Assembly (NCBI RefSeq): GCF_005144885.1
Contig: NZ_CP039690.1
Location: 4,601,001 to 4,665,000, forward strand
Direction: 5' to 3'
DNA length: 64,000 nucleotides
DNA from: Phreatobacter stygius
GTDB taxonomy: Bacteria; Pseudomonadota; Alphaproteobacteria; Rhizobiales; Phreatobacteraceae
Shown: one piece after another, positions 45,453 to 53,750 of the stretch
Numbering within the stretch: position 1 is the first letter of the stretch
Layout: the number at the start of each line of letters is the position of its first letter
Notes under the pieces: model-generated
Databases searched by the model: none
What the model saw: only the letters and a program-made list of their open reading frames with translations
What the model was told of the DNA's origin: nothing
Position numbers and translations under genes: made by a program

Positions 45453-46490
45453 CTACAGAACCAATAAGCCGGCGATGACGATGCCGAGAATGACCAGGGT
45501 GGTGCCGAAAAATACCGCCACGTGGCGCCAGCCGATCGACAGGATCGCGGTGATCGAGGTGCCCAAGCCAAGCGCCGCGATGGCGATCAGGAGCCCGGCA
45601 TTGGACAAGGCCACCAGCCAGCCCTTGACCAGGGCATAGGGGCTGACCAGCGCCGGAATGGTCGGGACGATGGAATTGACCACCACCAGGGCGAGGAACA
45701 CCAGGGCGAAGACCGGCACCGGCACTTTGGCGTCATGGGTCGCTTCGCCCTGGCGCATGAACCACCAGCCAATGGCCAGCACCACCGGCAGCAGCAGGAA
45801 CACCCGGAACAGCTTGACCACGACAGCGGTATTACCGACCGGATCGGACACCGCATAGCCGGCGCCGACCACCTGGGCCATGTCGTGAATGGTGGCACCG
45901 AGGAGGATGCCGGTCTTGCTGGCATCGAAGCCGAGCAGGATCGCCAGCGGCGGATAGATCAGCATGACGATGGTCGAAACCGCGTTGGCCGCGACCACCG
46001 TGAAAGCGGTATCGGCGGCGCGCGCCTTGTAGTGCGGCAGCACGGTGGTGGTGGCGAGCGCGGCGGAAGCGCCGCAGACCGCGGTGGCGGCGCCGGCCAG
46101 TGCACCATAACCGTCATGCGCGCCGAAGCGGCGGGCAAGCCAGATTCCGGCGGCAATGGTTGCCGCCATGGCGCCGACGACCAGTACGAGCGTGCCGAGG
46201 CCGAGGCCAATGATGTCGCCCAGCGCGACGCGCAGGCCGAGAAGCCCGATCGCCCAGCGCAGCAGCTTCTTCACCGCGAAGGTGAGGCCCGCCTCGAAGG
46301 CTGGCCGCGCGGCGACCGAATGCAAGGCAATGCCGATGATCAGGGCGATGACCATGCCCGGCAGGGCGAGGCGCCCGCCCGTGGCGTTCCTGACCACCGG
46401 CTCGGCCATGACCGCGATGATCGACACGGCGGAGGCGAGCGCCATGCCGGGCAGCAGCGGCCGGGCGGCTGCGGGGGAAACCAGGGTCAT
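45453..46490 (-). CDS. suyZ: Putative sulfate/sulfite exporter, UPF0324/PF03601 family
   Basis: A 345-residue inner-membrane protein with about ten hydrophobic segments and the family signature LGATIHDMAQVVGAGYAV near residues 196-213. This family is YeiH-like; TauZ and SuyZ, proposed exporters of the sulfur oxyanion produced in taurine and sulfolactate degradation, belong to it. Here it lies in the suyAB operon, which supports the exporter role. It overlaps the end of the GNAT gene by 4 bp (ATGA). Confidence 0.8.
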   Translation of the reverse strand: MTLVSPAAARPLLPGMALASAVSIIAVMAEPVVRNATGGRLALPGMVIALIIGIALHSVAARPAFEAGLTFAVKKLLRWAIGLLGLRVALGDIIGLGLGTLVLVVGAMAATIAAGIWLARRFGAHDGYGALAGAATAVCGASAALATTTVLPHYKARAADTAFTVVAANAVSTIVMLIYPPLAILLGFDASKTGILLGATIHDMAQVVGAGYAVSDPVGNTAVVVKLFRVFLLLPVVLAIGWWFMRQGEATHDAKVPVPVFALVFLALVVVNSIVPTIPALVSPYALVKGWLVALSNAGLLIAIAALGLGTSITAILSIGWRHVAVFFGTTLVILGIVIAGLLVL

Positions 46491-47551
46491 GACCCGTCCT
46501 GCTGAGCTTTCGAATAGATGAGCGAGCGCCGGTCCGGCCGCTCGCGGACCGCGCTCAGTTCGAAGCCGAGATCGGTCAGGATCTTGCGCGACGCGGCATT
46601 GGTCTCGCGGGTCACCGCGATGATCGGGCCGAGACGGCGCGTCGCGGCGAAGTCTAGCACCGCCCTGACGGCTTCCTTGGTGAAACCCTGGCCGCGCTGG
46701 TCGGGCATCACGGCATAACGCAGCGCCACGCCGAGATCGTCGTCATGTTGCCACAGGCCGGCGATGCCGACGAAGGCCCGGTCGTCGCGCCGGCGCATGA
46801 CGAAGAGGCCGAAGCCGTGTTCGGCCCAGGTCTTCAGGTAGAGGTCGAGCTGGGCGCGCGTCTGCGCCGCATCGAGAACCCCATGTTTCAGCTTGCCACC
46901 GACCTCGGGATGGCCGGTCAAGGTTGCAAGCGTGTCGAAGTCCCCGGCGCCGATGGCTGTGAGCATCAGGCGTTCGGTGGTGAGGGTCGGCCGGAGCGGG
47001 ATGACATAGCGCAATTCCGGCTTGTCGCCGTAATGTCTGGCGGTGAAGCGTTCGGCCAGCACACCGCCATTGGCCTCGATCACCCGCATCGAAACCGCAT
47101 TGTCGGGGTCGCAGGTGATCTCGACCCGGCCGAGGCCGATCCGGCGGGCTTCCGGCAGCATGGCGGCGAGCGCCGCGGTGGCGTAGCCGCGCCGCCGCTT
47201 CCAGGGCACGACAGCATAGCCGATATGGCCGAGGACGTGGTCGGGCAGGGCATCGGTGCCCTCCTGCCAGCGCAATGAAATGCTGCCGCAGAACGCGCCG
47301 TCCCAGAGCCAGCGCAGGATGAAGGGCAGTTTCGGCACCTGAGATCCGTCCGGCAGCGGGATCAGGCCTTCGCGGCTGGTCAGGCTTGCCAGGAAAGCCG
47401 CAGGATCCTTGTCGAAGGCGGCGAGCTGTTCGCCCGAGACGTCGCGGACATTGTTGGGCGACCAGCCACGACGCAAGGCGTCGACATAGCTCTCGAGCTG
47501 ATCGAGGCCGGGCGCGACGAGCGTGAGCGGCATGGAGGCCATGGGTGCCAT
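46487..47551 (-). CDS. Tandem GNAT N-acetyltransferase (two GNAT domains)
   Basis: A 354-residue protein with two acetyltransferase domains. Domain 1 (about 10-186) has the acetyl-CoA motif A in GYAVVPWKRRRGYATAALAA (111-130) and DPDNAVSMRVIEANGG. Domain 2 (about 187-354) starts LTTERLMLTAIG, a RimJ/RimL-type start, with VMPDQRGQGFTKEAV (281-295) and ETNAASRKILTDLGF. Each looks complete. It sits between suyB (45 bp gap) and suyZ (4-bp overlap). No GNAT protein belongs to the sulfolactate pathway as I know it. Start could also be ATG at 47542 or 47533. Confidence 0.85.
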   Translation of the reverse strand: MAPMASMPLTLVAPGLDQLESYVDALRRGWSPNNVRDVSGEQLAAFDKDPAAFLASLTSREGLIPLPDGSQVPKLPFILRWLWDGAFCGSISLRWQEGTDALPDHVLGHIGYAVVPWKRRRGYATAALAAMLPEARRIGLGRVEITCDPDNAVSMRVIEANGGVLAERFTARHYGDKPELRYVIPLRPTLTTERLMLTAIGAGDFDTLATLTGHPEVGGKLKHGVLDAAQTRAQLDLYLKTWAEHGFGLFVMRRRDDRAFVGIAGLWQHDDDLGVALRYAVMPDQRGQGFTKEAVRAVLDFAATRRLGPIIAVTRETNAASRKILTDLGFELSAVRERPDRRSLIYSKAQQDGS

Positions 47552-47596
47552 TCGGGCGGGCGGCGCGCCCCGTTGGGCGCGCCGGACAGGTGAGGA

Positions 47597-48880
47597 TCAG
47601 GCCGAGCGATAGAGCTTGGTCATCGAGAACTCGCGATGGCCCAGGGCCTCGGCCGAGGTCAAGCGGCCATTGGCGGTGCGCACGATGTTTTCGATCAATG
47701 CATCGCCGGCCTGCGGAATCGTCATGGTCCGCTTCAGCACGCCCGAGACGTCGACGTCGATATGCTCGGGCATGGTCCGCATGGTCTTCGGATTGCCGGT
47801 GATCTTGATGACCGGCACGATCGGGTTGCCGATGACATTGCCCTGGCCGGTCGGGAAGGTGTGGATCACATAGCCGCCCGCCGCCATCAGGGTCACGCAT
47901 TCGGCGGCCGCCGACGAGGTGTCCATGTAATAGAGGCCGGCGCCCTTGGCCGGCGCCTCGGCCGGCTCGAGGATGTCGATATAGCGGCATTCCCGGCCGA
48001 TCTTCTCGAGATTGCCCAGCGCCTTTTCCTCGATCGTGGTCAGGCCGCCGGCAATATTGCCTTTGGTCGGCTGGCTGTCGGAGAGGTCGTCGGTCTTGTG
48101 TGCCTCGATGACGTCGTCCTGATAGGCCTTCCACATCTTGTACCAGCGCTCGCCGACTTCCAGGCTCGCCGCGCGCGCCTTGCACAGATGTTCCGCGCCG
48201 GTGATCTCCGAGGTTTCGCCGAACACGCCATAGATGCCGCGCGGGATCAGCTTGTCATACATGTTGCCGACGGTGGGGCAGGATGACAGGCCCGTGGTGG
48301 TGTCGCTCTCGCCGCATTTGGTCGAGATCCACAATTCCTCGATGCCGCATTTCTCACGGGCAAGCTCGGTCGACCACTGGACGAATTCCTTGGCGACATA
48401 GCTCGCCTTGGCAATGGTGGCGATGTCGCCATGGCCTTCGATGCCGAAGCCGACCACCGGCTTGCCGGTCTTGGCGATGCCGTCGACCACCCGCTTGGTC
48501 CACTGGTCTTCGATGCCGATGACAACGACGGCTGCGACATTCGGATTGGAGCCGGTGCCGATCAGCGTGCGGAAATGGACGTCGAGGTCCTCGCCGAACT
48601 GCAGCCGGCCATAGGCGTGCGGAATGGCGAGCGTGCCCTTGATATTGTTGGCGACCGCCTCGCAGGCGGCGTTCGACAGGTCGTCGAGCGGCAGCAGCAG
48701 GACCAGGTTGCGCACGCCGACACGGCCGTTCTCGCGGCGCCAGCCCATGACGCTGTCGAGCGCGCGGCCGGTCGGGCGCTTGACGATGGGGGCCTTGAAG
48801 GCTTCCGCCTCGATCTTGCGGCCCTTGACGGATTTCAGCTTGCGCTGGACGAGATCGAAATTCGCGACCATCAACGACAT
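47597..48880 (-). CDS. suyB: UxaA-family large subunit, probable (R)-sulfolactate sulfo-lyase SuyB
   Basis: A 427-residue UxaA C-terminal-type hydro-/sulfo-lyase. Features: [32 protein letters not shown], and the Cys-containing [10 protein letters not shown] (Cys189). With the separate small SAF subunit it matches SuyAB, an iron enzyme that splits (R)-sulfolactate into pyruvate and sulfite. Altronate and galactarate dehydratases share the fold, but the flanking SlcC/ComC/SuyZ genes favour SuyB. AGGA precedes the ATG by 9 nt; a GTG at 48895 overlapping the suyA stop is an alternative start. Confidence 0.8.
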   Translation of the reverse strand: MSLMVANFDLVQRKLKSVKGRKIEAEAFKAPIVKRPTGRALDSVMGWRRENGRVGVRNLVLLLPLDDLSNAACEAVANNIKGTLAIPHAYGRLQFGEDLDVHFRTLIGTGSNPNVAAVVVIGIEDQWTKRVVDGIAKTGKPVVGFGIEGHGDIATIAKASYVAKEFVQWSTELAREKCGIEELWISTKCGESDTTTGLSSCPTVGNMYDKLIPRGIYGVFGETSEITGAEHLCKARAASLEVGERWYKMWKAYQDDVIEAHKTDDLSDSQPTKGNIAGGLTTIEEKALGNLEKIGRECRYIDILEPAEAPAKGAGLYYMDTSSAAAECVTLMAAGGYVIHTFPTGQGNVIGNPIVPVIKITGNPKTMRTMPEHIDVDVSGVLKRTMTIPQAGDALIENIVRTANGRLTSAEALGHREFSMTKLYRSA

Positions 48881-48891
48881 CGTTTCAGTCC

Positions 48892-49179
48892 TCACCAGCG
48901 CTTGGTCTTGATATTGTGGATGTGGGCGTGCTGCCCGGCCTTGATGTCGGCGATGGCCTTGCCGATGTCCTGGCCGTATTTCCAGATCGTGTCGCCCTTC
49001 TTGATATCCTTCAGCGCCACCTTGTGGCCGATCGGGATGTCCTGCCTGGCGGTGATCCGGAAATCCGAATTGTCGTGGGTGATCACCGCCAGCATGTCGG
49101 TGCCGGCCTTCAGGCCTTCGACCACCACCACGCCGACCGTGTCCTTCTTTTCATGAACCAAGAGATGGGGGGCGCCCAT
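48892..49179 (-). CDS. suyA: UxaA-family SAF-domain small subunit, probable sulfolactate sulfo-lyase SuyA
   Basis: A 95-residue SAF-domain protein with [27 protein letters not shown] and the terminal [10 protein letters not shown], the pattern of UxaA N-terminal domains and of SuyA. In altronate dehydratase this domain is fused to the large part; in SuyAB it is a separate subunit, as here. First gene of the leftward operon, facing the GntR gene across a 91-bp spacer with an operator-like palindrome. Confidence 0.82.
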   Translation of the reverse strand: MGAPHLLVHEKKDTVGVVVVEGLKAGTDMLAVITHDNSDFRITARQDIPIGHKVALKDIKKGDTIWKYGQDIGKAIADIKAGQHAHIHNIKTKRW

Positions 49180-49216
49180 GACCGTTCCTCGCCGCTGTTG
49201 AGCCTTTTGCGCTTAG

Positions 49217-49230
49217 GTCTTGTATAAGAC
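49217..49230. promoter_or_regulatory. Candidate GntR/HutC-type operator
   Basis: GTCTT-GTAT-AAGAC, inverted arms of 5 bp around a near-symmetric centre, in the divergent spacer between suyA and the gntR gene. HutC-type GntR sites often contain a GTNTATACNAC-like core; this fits approximately. It may overlap the promoters of both units. Confidence 0.55.
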
Positions 49231-49270
49231 ATAAGAGCGGATAGAGTGTCAACGCGGATGGAGCTTGCGC

Positions 49271-50026
49271 ATGGCCGTGGACCGGGATGGGCGGGATGGG
49301 AGTGGCGATGCCGATGTCGTCGGCTTCCGGCCGCTCTATCGCCAGGTCAAGGACATGCTGATCCGCCGCATTGCCGACGGCCGCTGGCAGACCGGCCAGC
49401 TGATTCCGAGCGAATTTCAGATCGCCCAAGAGCTGGCGGTCAGCCAGGGCACGGTGCGCAAGGCGCTCGACGAGATGACCGGCGAAAACCTGCTGGTCCG
49501 CCGCCAGGGGCGGGGCACCTTCGTCGCCTCCCATGATGACGACCGGGTGCTGTTCCAGTTCTTCAAGCTGTCGCGTGACGGCGCGACACGCGAGTTTCCC
49601 GACAGCGAGGTCCAGTCGGTCGGGCGGGTGCGGGCGGACGTGGCGGTGCGGGACAAGCTTGGGCTGCCGGCCGGCGCCTTCGTCGTCGTCATCAGGCGTA
49701 TCCGTTCGCTCGGCGGAGAGCGGGCGATCGCGGAGACCATCGTCGTTCCGGCCAGCCGTTTTGCCGGCCTGGAGCGCGAAGAGCCGATGCCCAACAATCT
49801 CTATGGGCTCTATGCGGCGCGTTATGGCGTCACCATCGCGCGGGCGACCGAGACCTTGAAAGCGGTCGCCTGTCCGCCAGATGACGCAAGGCTTCTCGGC
49901 CTCGATGTCGGCACGCCCGTGCTGATCATCGACCGGGTTGCCGCAGATCTCGACGGCACGCCGGTAGAATGGCGTGTCTCCTTATGCCGCTCCGACAGCT
50001 TCCATTATCTATCGGACCTACGATGA
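49271..50026 (+). CDS. GntR family transcriptional regulator (HutC/UTRA subfamily)
   Basis: A 251-residue regulator. N-terminal winged helix (about 22-88: PLYRQVKDMLIRRIADGRW, LIPSEFQIAQELAVSQGTVRKAL) and a C-terminal UTRA ligand-binding domain (about 105-245). Divergent from the suy operon and in line with the two binding-protein genes, so it likely controls both by sensing sulfolactate or a related acid. Start ATG at 49271; the TTG at 49265 is less likely. Confidence 0.92.
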   Translation: MAVDRDGRDGSGDADVVGFRPLYRQVKDMLIRRIADGRWQTGQLIPSEFQIAQELAVSQGTVRKALDEMTGENLLVRRQGRGTFVASHDDDRVLFQFFKLSRDGATREFPDSEVQSVGRVRADVAVRDKLGLPAGAFVVVIRRIRSLGGERAIAETIVVPASRFAGLEREEPMPNNLYGLYAARYGVTIARATETLKAVACPPDDARLLGLDVGTPVLIIDRVAADLDGTPVEWRVSLCRSDSFHYLSDLR

Positions 50027-50090
50027 GTGCCGGATCGACGGGCTGGACACTCGCGAACGACAATACCGTCCCAGCCCCTTGGAGGAATGA

Positions 50091-51092
50091 ATGCTTCGTC
50101 GCCAGGTTGCCGGCGCTTTAGCCGCCGCTTTTTTCGTCGCTTTTTCCGTCTTCACCGGTCTTGCCGCGCCGGCCGCGGCGCAGAGCTATCCCGACCGGCC
50201 GATCACCTTGATCGTCCCCTTCGCCGCCGGCGGCCCGTCCGACGTGCTGGGGCGGCTGCTCGTCCAATCCATGTCGCAGACGCTCGGCCAGGCCGTGGTC
50301 ATCGAGAATGTCGGGGGAGCCGGCGGAACCACCGGGGCCGCCCGCACGGCGCGCGCCGCGCCCGACGGTTACACCTTGCTGATCCACCACCTGGCGCTTG
50401 CCGCCGGCGCCACGCTCTATCCGAACCTGACCTATGACACCTTGAAGGATTTCGAGCCGATCGGCCTGGTCAATCAGGGGCCCTTCGTCATGGTCTCCAA
50501 GCTCGAACTGCCGACCCGCAACATCGCCGAATTGCTGGCCCACCTGAAGGCCAATGGCCGCAATGTTTCGCTGGCCCATGCCGGGGTCGGCTCGGGCGCG
50601 CATCTTTGCAACATGCTGTTGCAGTCGGCCCTGAAGGTCAAAGTCAACGAGATCCCCTATCGCGGCACCGGCCCGGCGATGAACGACCTGATCGCCGGCC
50701 AGATCGATGTCTTGTGCGACCAGACCACCAATTCCATGCCGCAGATCCAGGGCAATCGCATCCGGCCCTATGCGGTGACCTCGACCGAGCGGGTGACACA
50801 ACTGCCCAATCTGCCGACCTTGCAGGAGGCGGGCCTGCCGGGCTTCGAGATCACCATCTGGCATGCGCTCTATGCGCCAAGGGGCACGCCGGCCCCGGTT
50901 CTCGCCAGGCTCAACGCCGCGCTGGAAGTGGCCTTGAAGGACCGCCAGGTGCTGGCCCGCTTTGCCGATCTCGGCACCACGGCCTATCCCGAGGGACGGC
51001 GCGGGCCGGCCGAGGCCCGCGCCCAGTTGGAGCGTGAGGTGGCGAAATGGGCCCAGGTTATCCGCGAGGCCGGGGTCAGCGCGTCGAACTGA
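50091..51092 (+). CDS. Tripartite tricarboxylate transporter substrate-binding protein (Bug family), copy 1
   Basis: A 333-residue periplasmic Bug/TctC protein. Signal peptide to about residue 31 (AAPAAAQ), then SYPDRPITLIVPFAAGGPSDV, the family hallmark; DQTTNS and GTPAPV follow. About two thirds identical by eye to copy 2 at 51488-52462. In known sulfolactate users the TTT system SlcHFG imports sulfolactate; this could be the SlcH role, but no TctA/TctB-type membrane genes (SlcF/SlcG) are in the window. 64 bp after the gntR gene. Confidence 0.92.
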   Translation: MLRRQVAGALAAAFFVAFSVFTGLAAPAAAQSYPDRPITLIVPFAAGGPSDVLGRLLVQSMSQTLGQAVVIENVGGAGGTTGAARTARAAPDGYTLLIHHLALAAGATLYPNLTYDTLKDFEPIGLVNQGPFVMVSKLELPTRNIAELLAHLKANGRNVSLAHAGVGSGAHLCNMLLQSALKVKVNEIPYRGTGPAMNDLIAGQIDVLCDQTTNSMPQIQGNRIRPYAVTSTERVTQLPNLPTLQEAGLPGFEITIWHALYAPRGTPAPVLARLNAALEVALKDRQVLARFADLGTTAYPEGRRGPAEARAQLEREVAKWAQVIREAGVSASN

Positions 51093-51146
51093 ACCGGGGG
51101 CATTGCCGCCGGTCCAAGTGACAGGCGGGAGACAATGTCGCAGCAT

Positions 51147-51437
51147 TAGGTCGTGTACTCATAATGGATGGCGTCACGATTGGGCCAAAATGATTGAGGG
51201 CAAGGAGAAGTGCGCAGCCCGATGTTTTCCATCGGGCAAGCGCTTCGACGCGGCCATCGATCATTTTGGCCCCACCGCGAAGCGGCGCGGTCCTTTTGGC
51301 CGGCTGGTGCGTCGACTTGCCCCGGCAAACCAATTGGTTTGCCTTGAGCAAGCCGAAAGGCTTGCGTCGGCAAGCCTCCTGCCATCCGGCCAAAAATCCT
51401 CGCGTCGTGTCGCCATCCATTATGAGTACACGACCTA
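51147..51437. repeat. MITE-like/intergenic mosaic element with long terminal inverted repeats and serial hairpins
   Basis: A 287-bp body (51149-51435) bounded by perfect 25-bp inverted repeats starting GGTCGTGTACTCATAATGG, with TA on both outer sides, as a TA target duplication would give. Inside are nested or serial hairpins: 13-bp arms at 51182-51194/51260-51272; 51217-51224/51230-51237; 51274-51279/51286-51291; 10-bp arms 51294-51303/51386-51395; a perfect 20-bp palindrome 51324-51343; and a 7-bp stem with GAAA loop 51348-51365. No transposase. It separates two paralogous genes. Confidence 0.8.
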
Positions 51438-51439
51438 AA

Positions 51440-51467
51440 GCCAGGGCTTCGGAAGAACGGCCCTGGC
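51440..51467 (+). other. Hairpin just upstream of the second binding-protein gene
   Basis: 8-bp stem GCCAGGGC / GCCCTGGC with 12-nt loop, ending 8 nt before the AGGGAGG ribosome site of the gene at 51488. It has no T-run, so it is not a classic terminator; it could influence mRNA stability or ribosome access. It starts 2 nt outside the right TA of the repeat element. Confidence 0.45.
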
Positions 51468-51487
51468 GTTTCATGAGGGAGGTCATG

Positions 51488-52462
51488 ATGCTTCGTCCGG
51501 CTGTCGCTGCGATCATTGCGGTCTTGTCGTTCAGCGCGCCGGCCGGCGCCCAGACCTATCCCGACCGGCCGATCACGCTGATCGTGCCCTTCGCCGCCGG
51601 CGGCTCGACCGATGTCTTCGCCCGGCTTGTCGGCCAGTCCATGTCGCAGACGCTCGGCCAGCAGATCGTGGTCGAAAACGCTGCCGGCGCCGGCGGCACG
51701 GTGGCCGCCGCGCGCGTCGCGCGCGCGTCGGCCGACGGCTACACGCTGCTGATCCACCATCTGGCGCTGGCCGCCGGCGCGACGCTCTATCCCCGGCTGA
51801 GCTATGACACGCTGACCGATTTCGAGCCGATCGGCCTGGTCAATTCCGGGCCTTATGTGCTGGTTTCGAAGCCGGCCCTGGCGCCGCGCAACATTGCCGA
51901 ACTGATCGCCTATATCAGGGCCAACAAGGACAAGGTGAGCATGGGCCACTCCGGCGTCGGCGCCGGCTCGCACCTGTGCATCATGCTGCTGCAGTCGATG
52001 CTCGGGGTGAAGGTCAACGAAATCCCCTATCGTGGCGCGGGCCCGGCCATGAATGACCTGGTCGGCGGCCAGATCGACATGATGTGCGACCAGACCACCA
52101 ATTCGATCCCGCAGATCAGGGGCGGCCGCATTCGCGCCCACGCCGTCACCGTGCCGGAGCGGGTCAGCCAGCTCGCCGAGGTGCCAACCTTGCAGGAGGC
52201 GGGCCTCTCAGGCTTCGACGTCACCGTCTGGCATGCGCTCTATGCGCCGAAGGGGACGCCCCGGCCGATCATCGGGACGCTCCATGCGGCCCTCGAGAAG
52301 GCCTTGCAGGATCCGCTGATCCTGGCCCGTTTCGACGAGCTCGGCACCCTGGCCTATCCGCCCGGCCGGCGCGGGCCGGCGGAGGCGCGCGCCCAGCTGG
52401 AGCGTGAGGTCGCCAAATGGGGCAGGCTGATCCGCGAAGCCGGCATCAGCGCGGCCAACTGA
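51488..52462 (+). CDS. Tripartite tricarboxylate transporter substrate-binding protein (Bug family), copy 2
   Basis: A 324-residue Bug/TctC protein: signal peptide to about residue 22 (APAGAQ), then TYPDRPITLIVPFAAGGSTDV. It is strongly similar to copy 1 along the whole length, with long shared blocks such as LLIHHLALAAGATLYP and VNEIPYRG. AGGGAGG lies 5 nt before the ATG at 51488. The pair arose by tandem duplication, and the repeat element inserted between them. Confidence 0.92.
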   Translation: MLRPAVAAIIAVLSFSAPAGAQTYPDRPITLIVPFAAGGSTDVFARLVGQSMSQTLGQQIVVENAAGAGGTVAAARVARASADGYTLLIHHLALAAGATLYPRLSYDTLTDFEPIGLVNSGPYVLVSKPALAPRNIAELIAYIRANKDKVSMGHSGVGAGSHLCIMLLQSMLGVKVNEIPYRGAGPAMNDLVGGQIDMMCDQTTNSIPQIRGGRIRAHAVTVPERVSQLAEVPTLQEAGLSGFDVTVWHALYAPKGTPRPIIGTLHAALEKALQDPLILARFDELGTLAYPPGRRGPAEARAQLEREVAKWGRLIREAGISAAN

Positions 52463-52552
52463 GAGATTGCCGGGCATGGCAACCAATCGGCGCCGTCGCC
52501 TTGACCTGCTGCCACCTATGCGCGACATGACCTTCCTCCTACAGAGCAGTCC

Positions 52553-53746
52553 ATGTCCGATCCCCGCCTGTCTCCGCGCGTCCTCGTGCCGTTATTGGTG
52601 GTTCTGACCGCCATCGGTCCGATGGCGCTCAATCTTCCCTTGCCCGCCGTGCCGGCGCTGGCGCGCTATTTCGACGCCGATCCCGGCATCGTTCAGCTCA
52701 CCATCACGCTCTATCTGGCCGGCATGGCCTGCGCTCAACTGGTCCATGGGCCGCTCTCCGACCGTTACGGCCGCCGGCCGGTGATGATCTGCGCGCTGAT
52801 CATCACCGGCTCGATGAGCCTGGCCGCCGCGGCCGCCACCAGCATCGGCTGGCTGATCGTGGCCCGCGTCCTGCAGTCGCTCGGCGCTTCCGCCGGCCTG
52901 GTCGTCGGCCGCGCGGTGATCCGCGATGTCTTCGACCGCGATCGCTCGGCCTCGATGATCGGCTGGGTCACCATGGCCATGGTGGTGGCGCCCATGCTGT
53001 CGCCGTCGATCGGCGGCCTGCTCAACGAAACCGTCGGCTGGCGCTGGATCTTCGTGGCGACCGCCGGTGTCACTGCGCTGGCGCTGGCCGCGGCCTTTTT
53101 CGGCCTGCCGGAAACCCGCGCCACCGTGTCTTCGCCCACCATATCCGAGATCTTCCGGGATGCCCGGCTGTTGATGACCGATCGCAATTTCCTCGGCTAT
53201 CTCGGCATCGGCGCCGTCTCGTCGGTCACCTTTTTCGCCTTTGTCGGCGGCGCCCCGCACGTGGTGGTCACGGTGATGGGCGAAAGCTCGACCAGCTACG
53301 GCCTCTGGTTCATCGCCAATGCCGGCGGCTATATGGTCGGCAATGCGGTTTCGGGCCGCTATTCCATGCGGGTCGGTGGCGACCGGCTGATCGCCTGGGG
53401 CTGCGTCTTGATGATCATCGCGGCGCTCGTCCAGTCGGGCATCGCCTTTTCCGGTTGGATGACCCACCCGGCCATGCTGTTCCTGCCGCAGGCCGGCATT
53501 GCCTTCGCCAATGGCCTGCAATTGCCCGCCGCGGTCGCCGGCGCGGTCAGTGTCAATCCCCATGCCGTCGGTTCGGCCTCGGGCATTGTCGGCTTCTCCC
53601 AGATGGGCCTTGGCGCCATTGCAGCGCAGATCGCCGGCAGCCTGGTCGGGGCCTATGTCAGCGCCACGCCGATGGTGGTGATGGTGCTCATTGCCGCGGT
53701 CGGCACCTGGGCCTGCACGCTGCTGCTGAAGCGCCAGGACGCCTGA
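52553..53746 (+). CDS. Bcr/CflA family multidrug efflux MFS transporter
   Basis: A 397-residue 12-helix major facilitator. The early segment ALARYFDADPGIVQLTITLYLAGMACAQLVHGPLSDRYGRRPV is that of the Bcr/CflA drug:proton antiporters (loop 2-3 motif GPLSDRYGRRP). Substrate not predictable. Only 4 bp separate its stop from the stop of the convergent DUF2272 gene. Starts 90 bp after the second binding-protein gene. Confidence 0.92.
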   Translation: MSDPRLSPRVLVPLLVVLTAIGPMALNLPLPAVPALARYFDADPGIVQLTITLYLAGMACAQLVHGPLSDRYGRRPVMICALIITGSMSLAAAAATSIGWLIVARVLQSLGASAGLVVGRAVIRDVFDRDRSASMIGWVTMAMVVAPMLSPSIGGLLNETVGWRWIFVATAGVTALALAAAFFGLPETRATVSSPTISEIFRDARLLMTDRNFLGYLGIGAVSSVTFFAFVGGAPHVVVTVMGESSTSYGLWFIANAGGYMVGNAVSGRYSMRVGGDRLIAWGCVLMIIAALVQSGIAFSGWMTHPAMLFLPQAGIAFANGLQLPAAVAGAVSVNPHAVGSASGIVGFSQMGLGAIAAQIAGSLVGAYVSATPMVVMVLIAAVGTWACTLLLKRQDA

Positions 53747-53750
53747 GAAT

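Noticed and set aside
47597..49179. Altronate dehydratase (uxaA) as the name of the two-gene UxaA-type unit
   Set aside because: Altronate dehydratase carries both domains in one chain, and the neighbours are sulfolactate-type dehydrogenases and an exporter, not uronate genes; kept as an alternative only.
51194..51487. N-terminal extension of the second binding protein through the repeat element
   Set aside because: The frame is open by chance; the ribosome site and signal peptide place the start at 51488.
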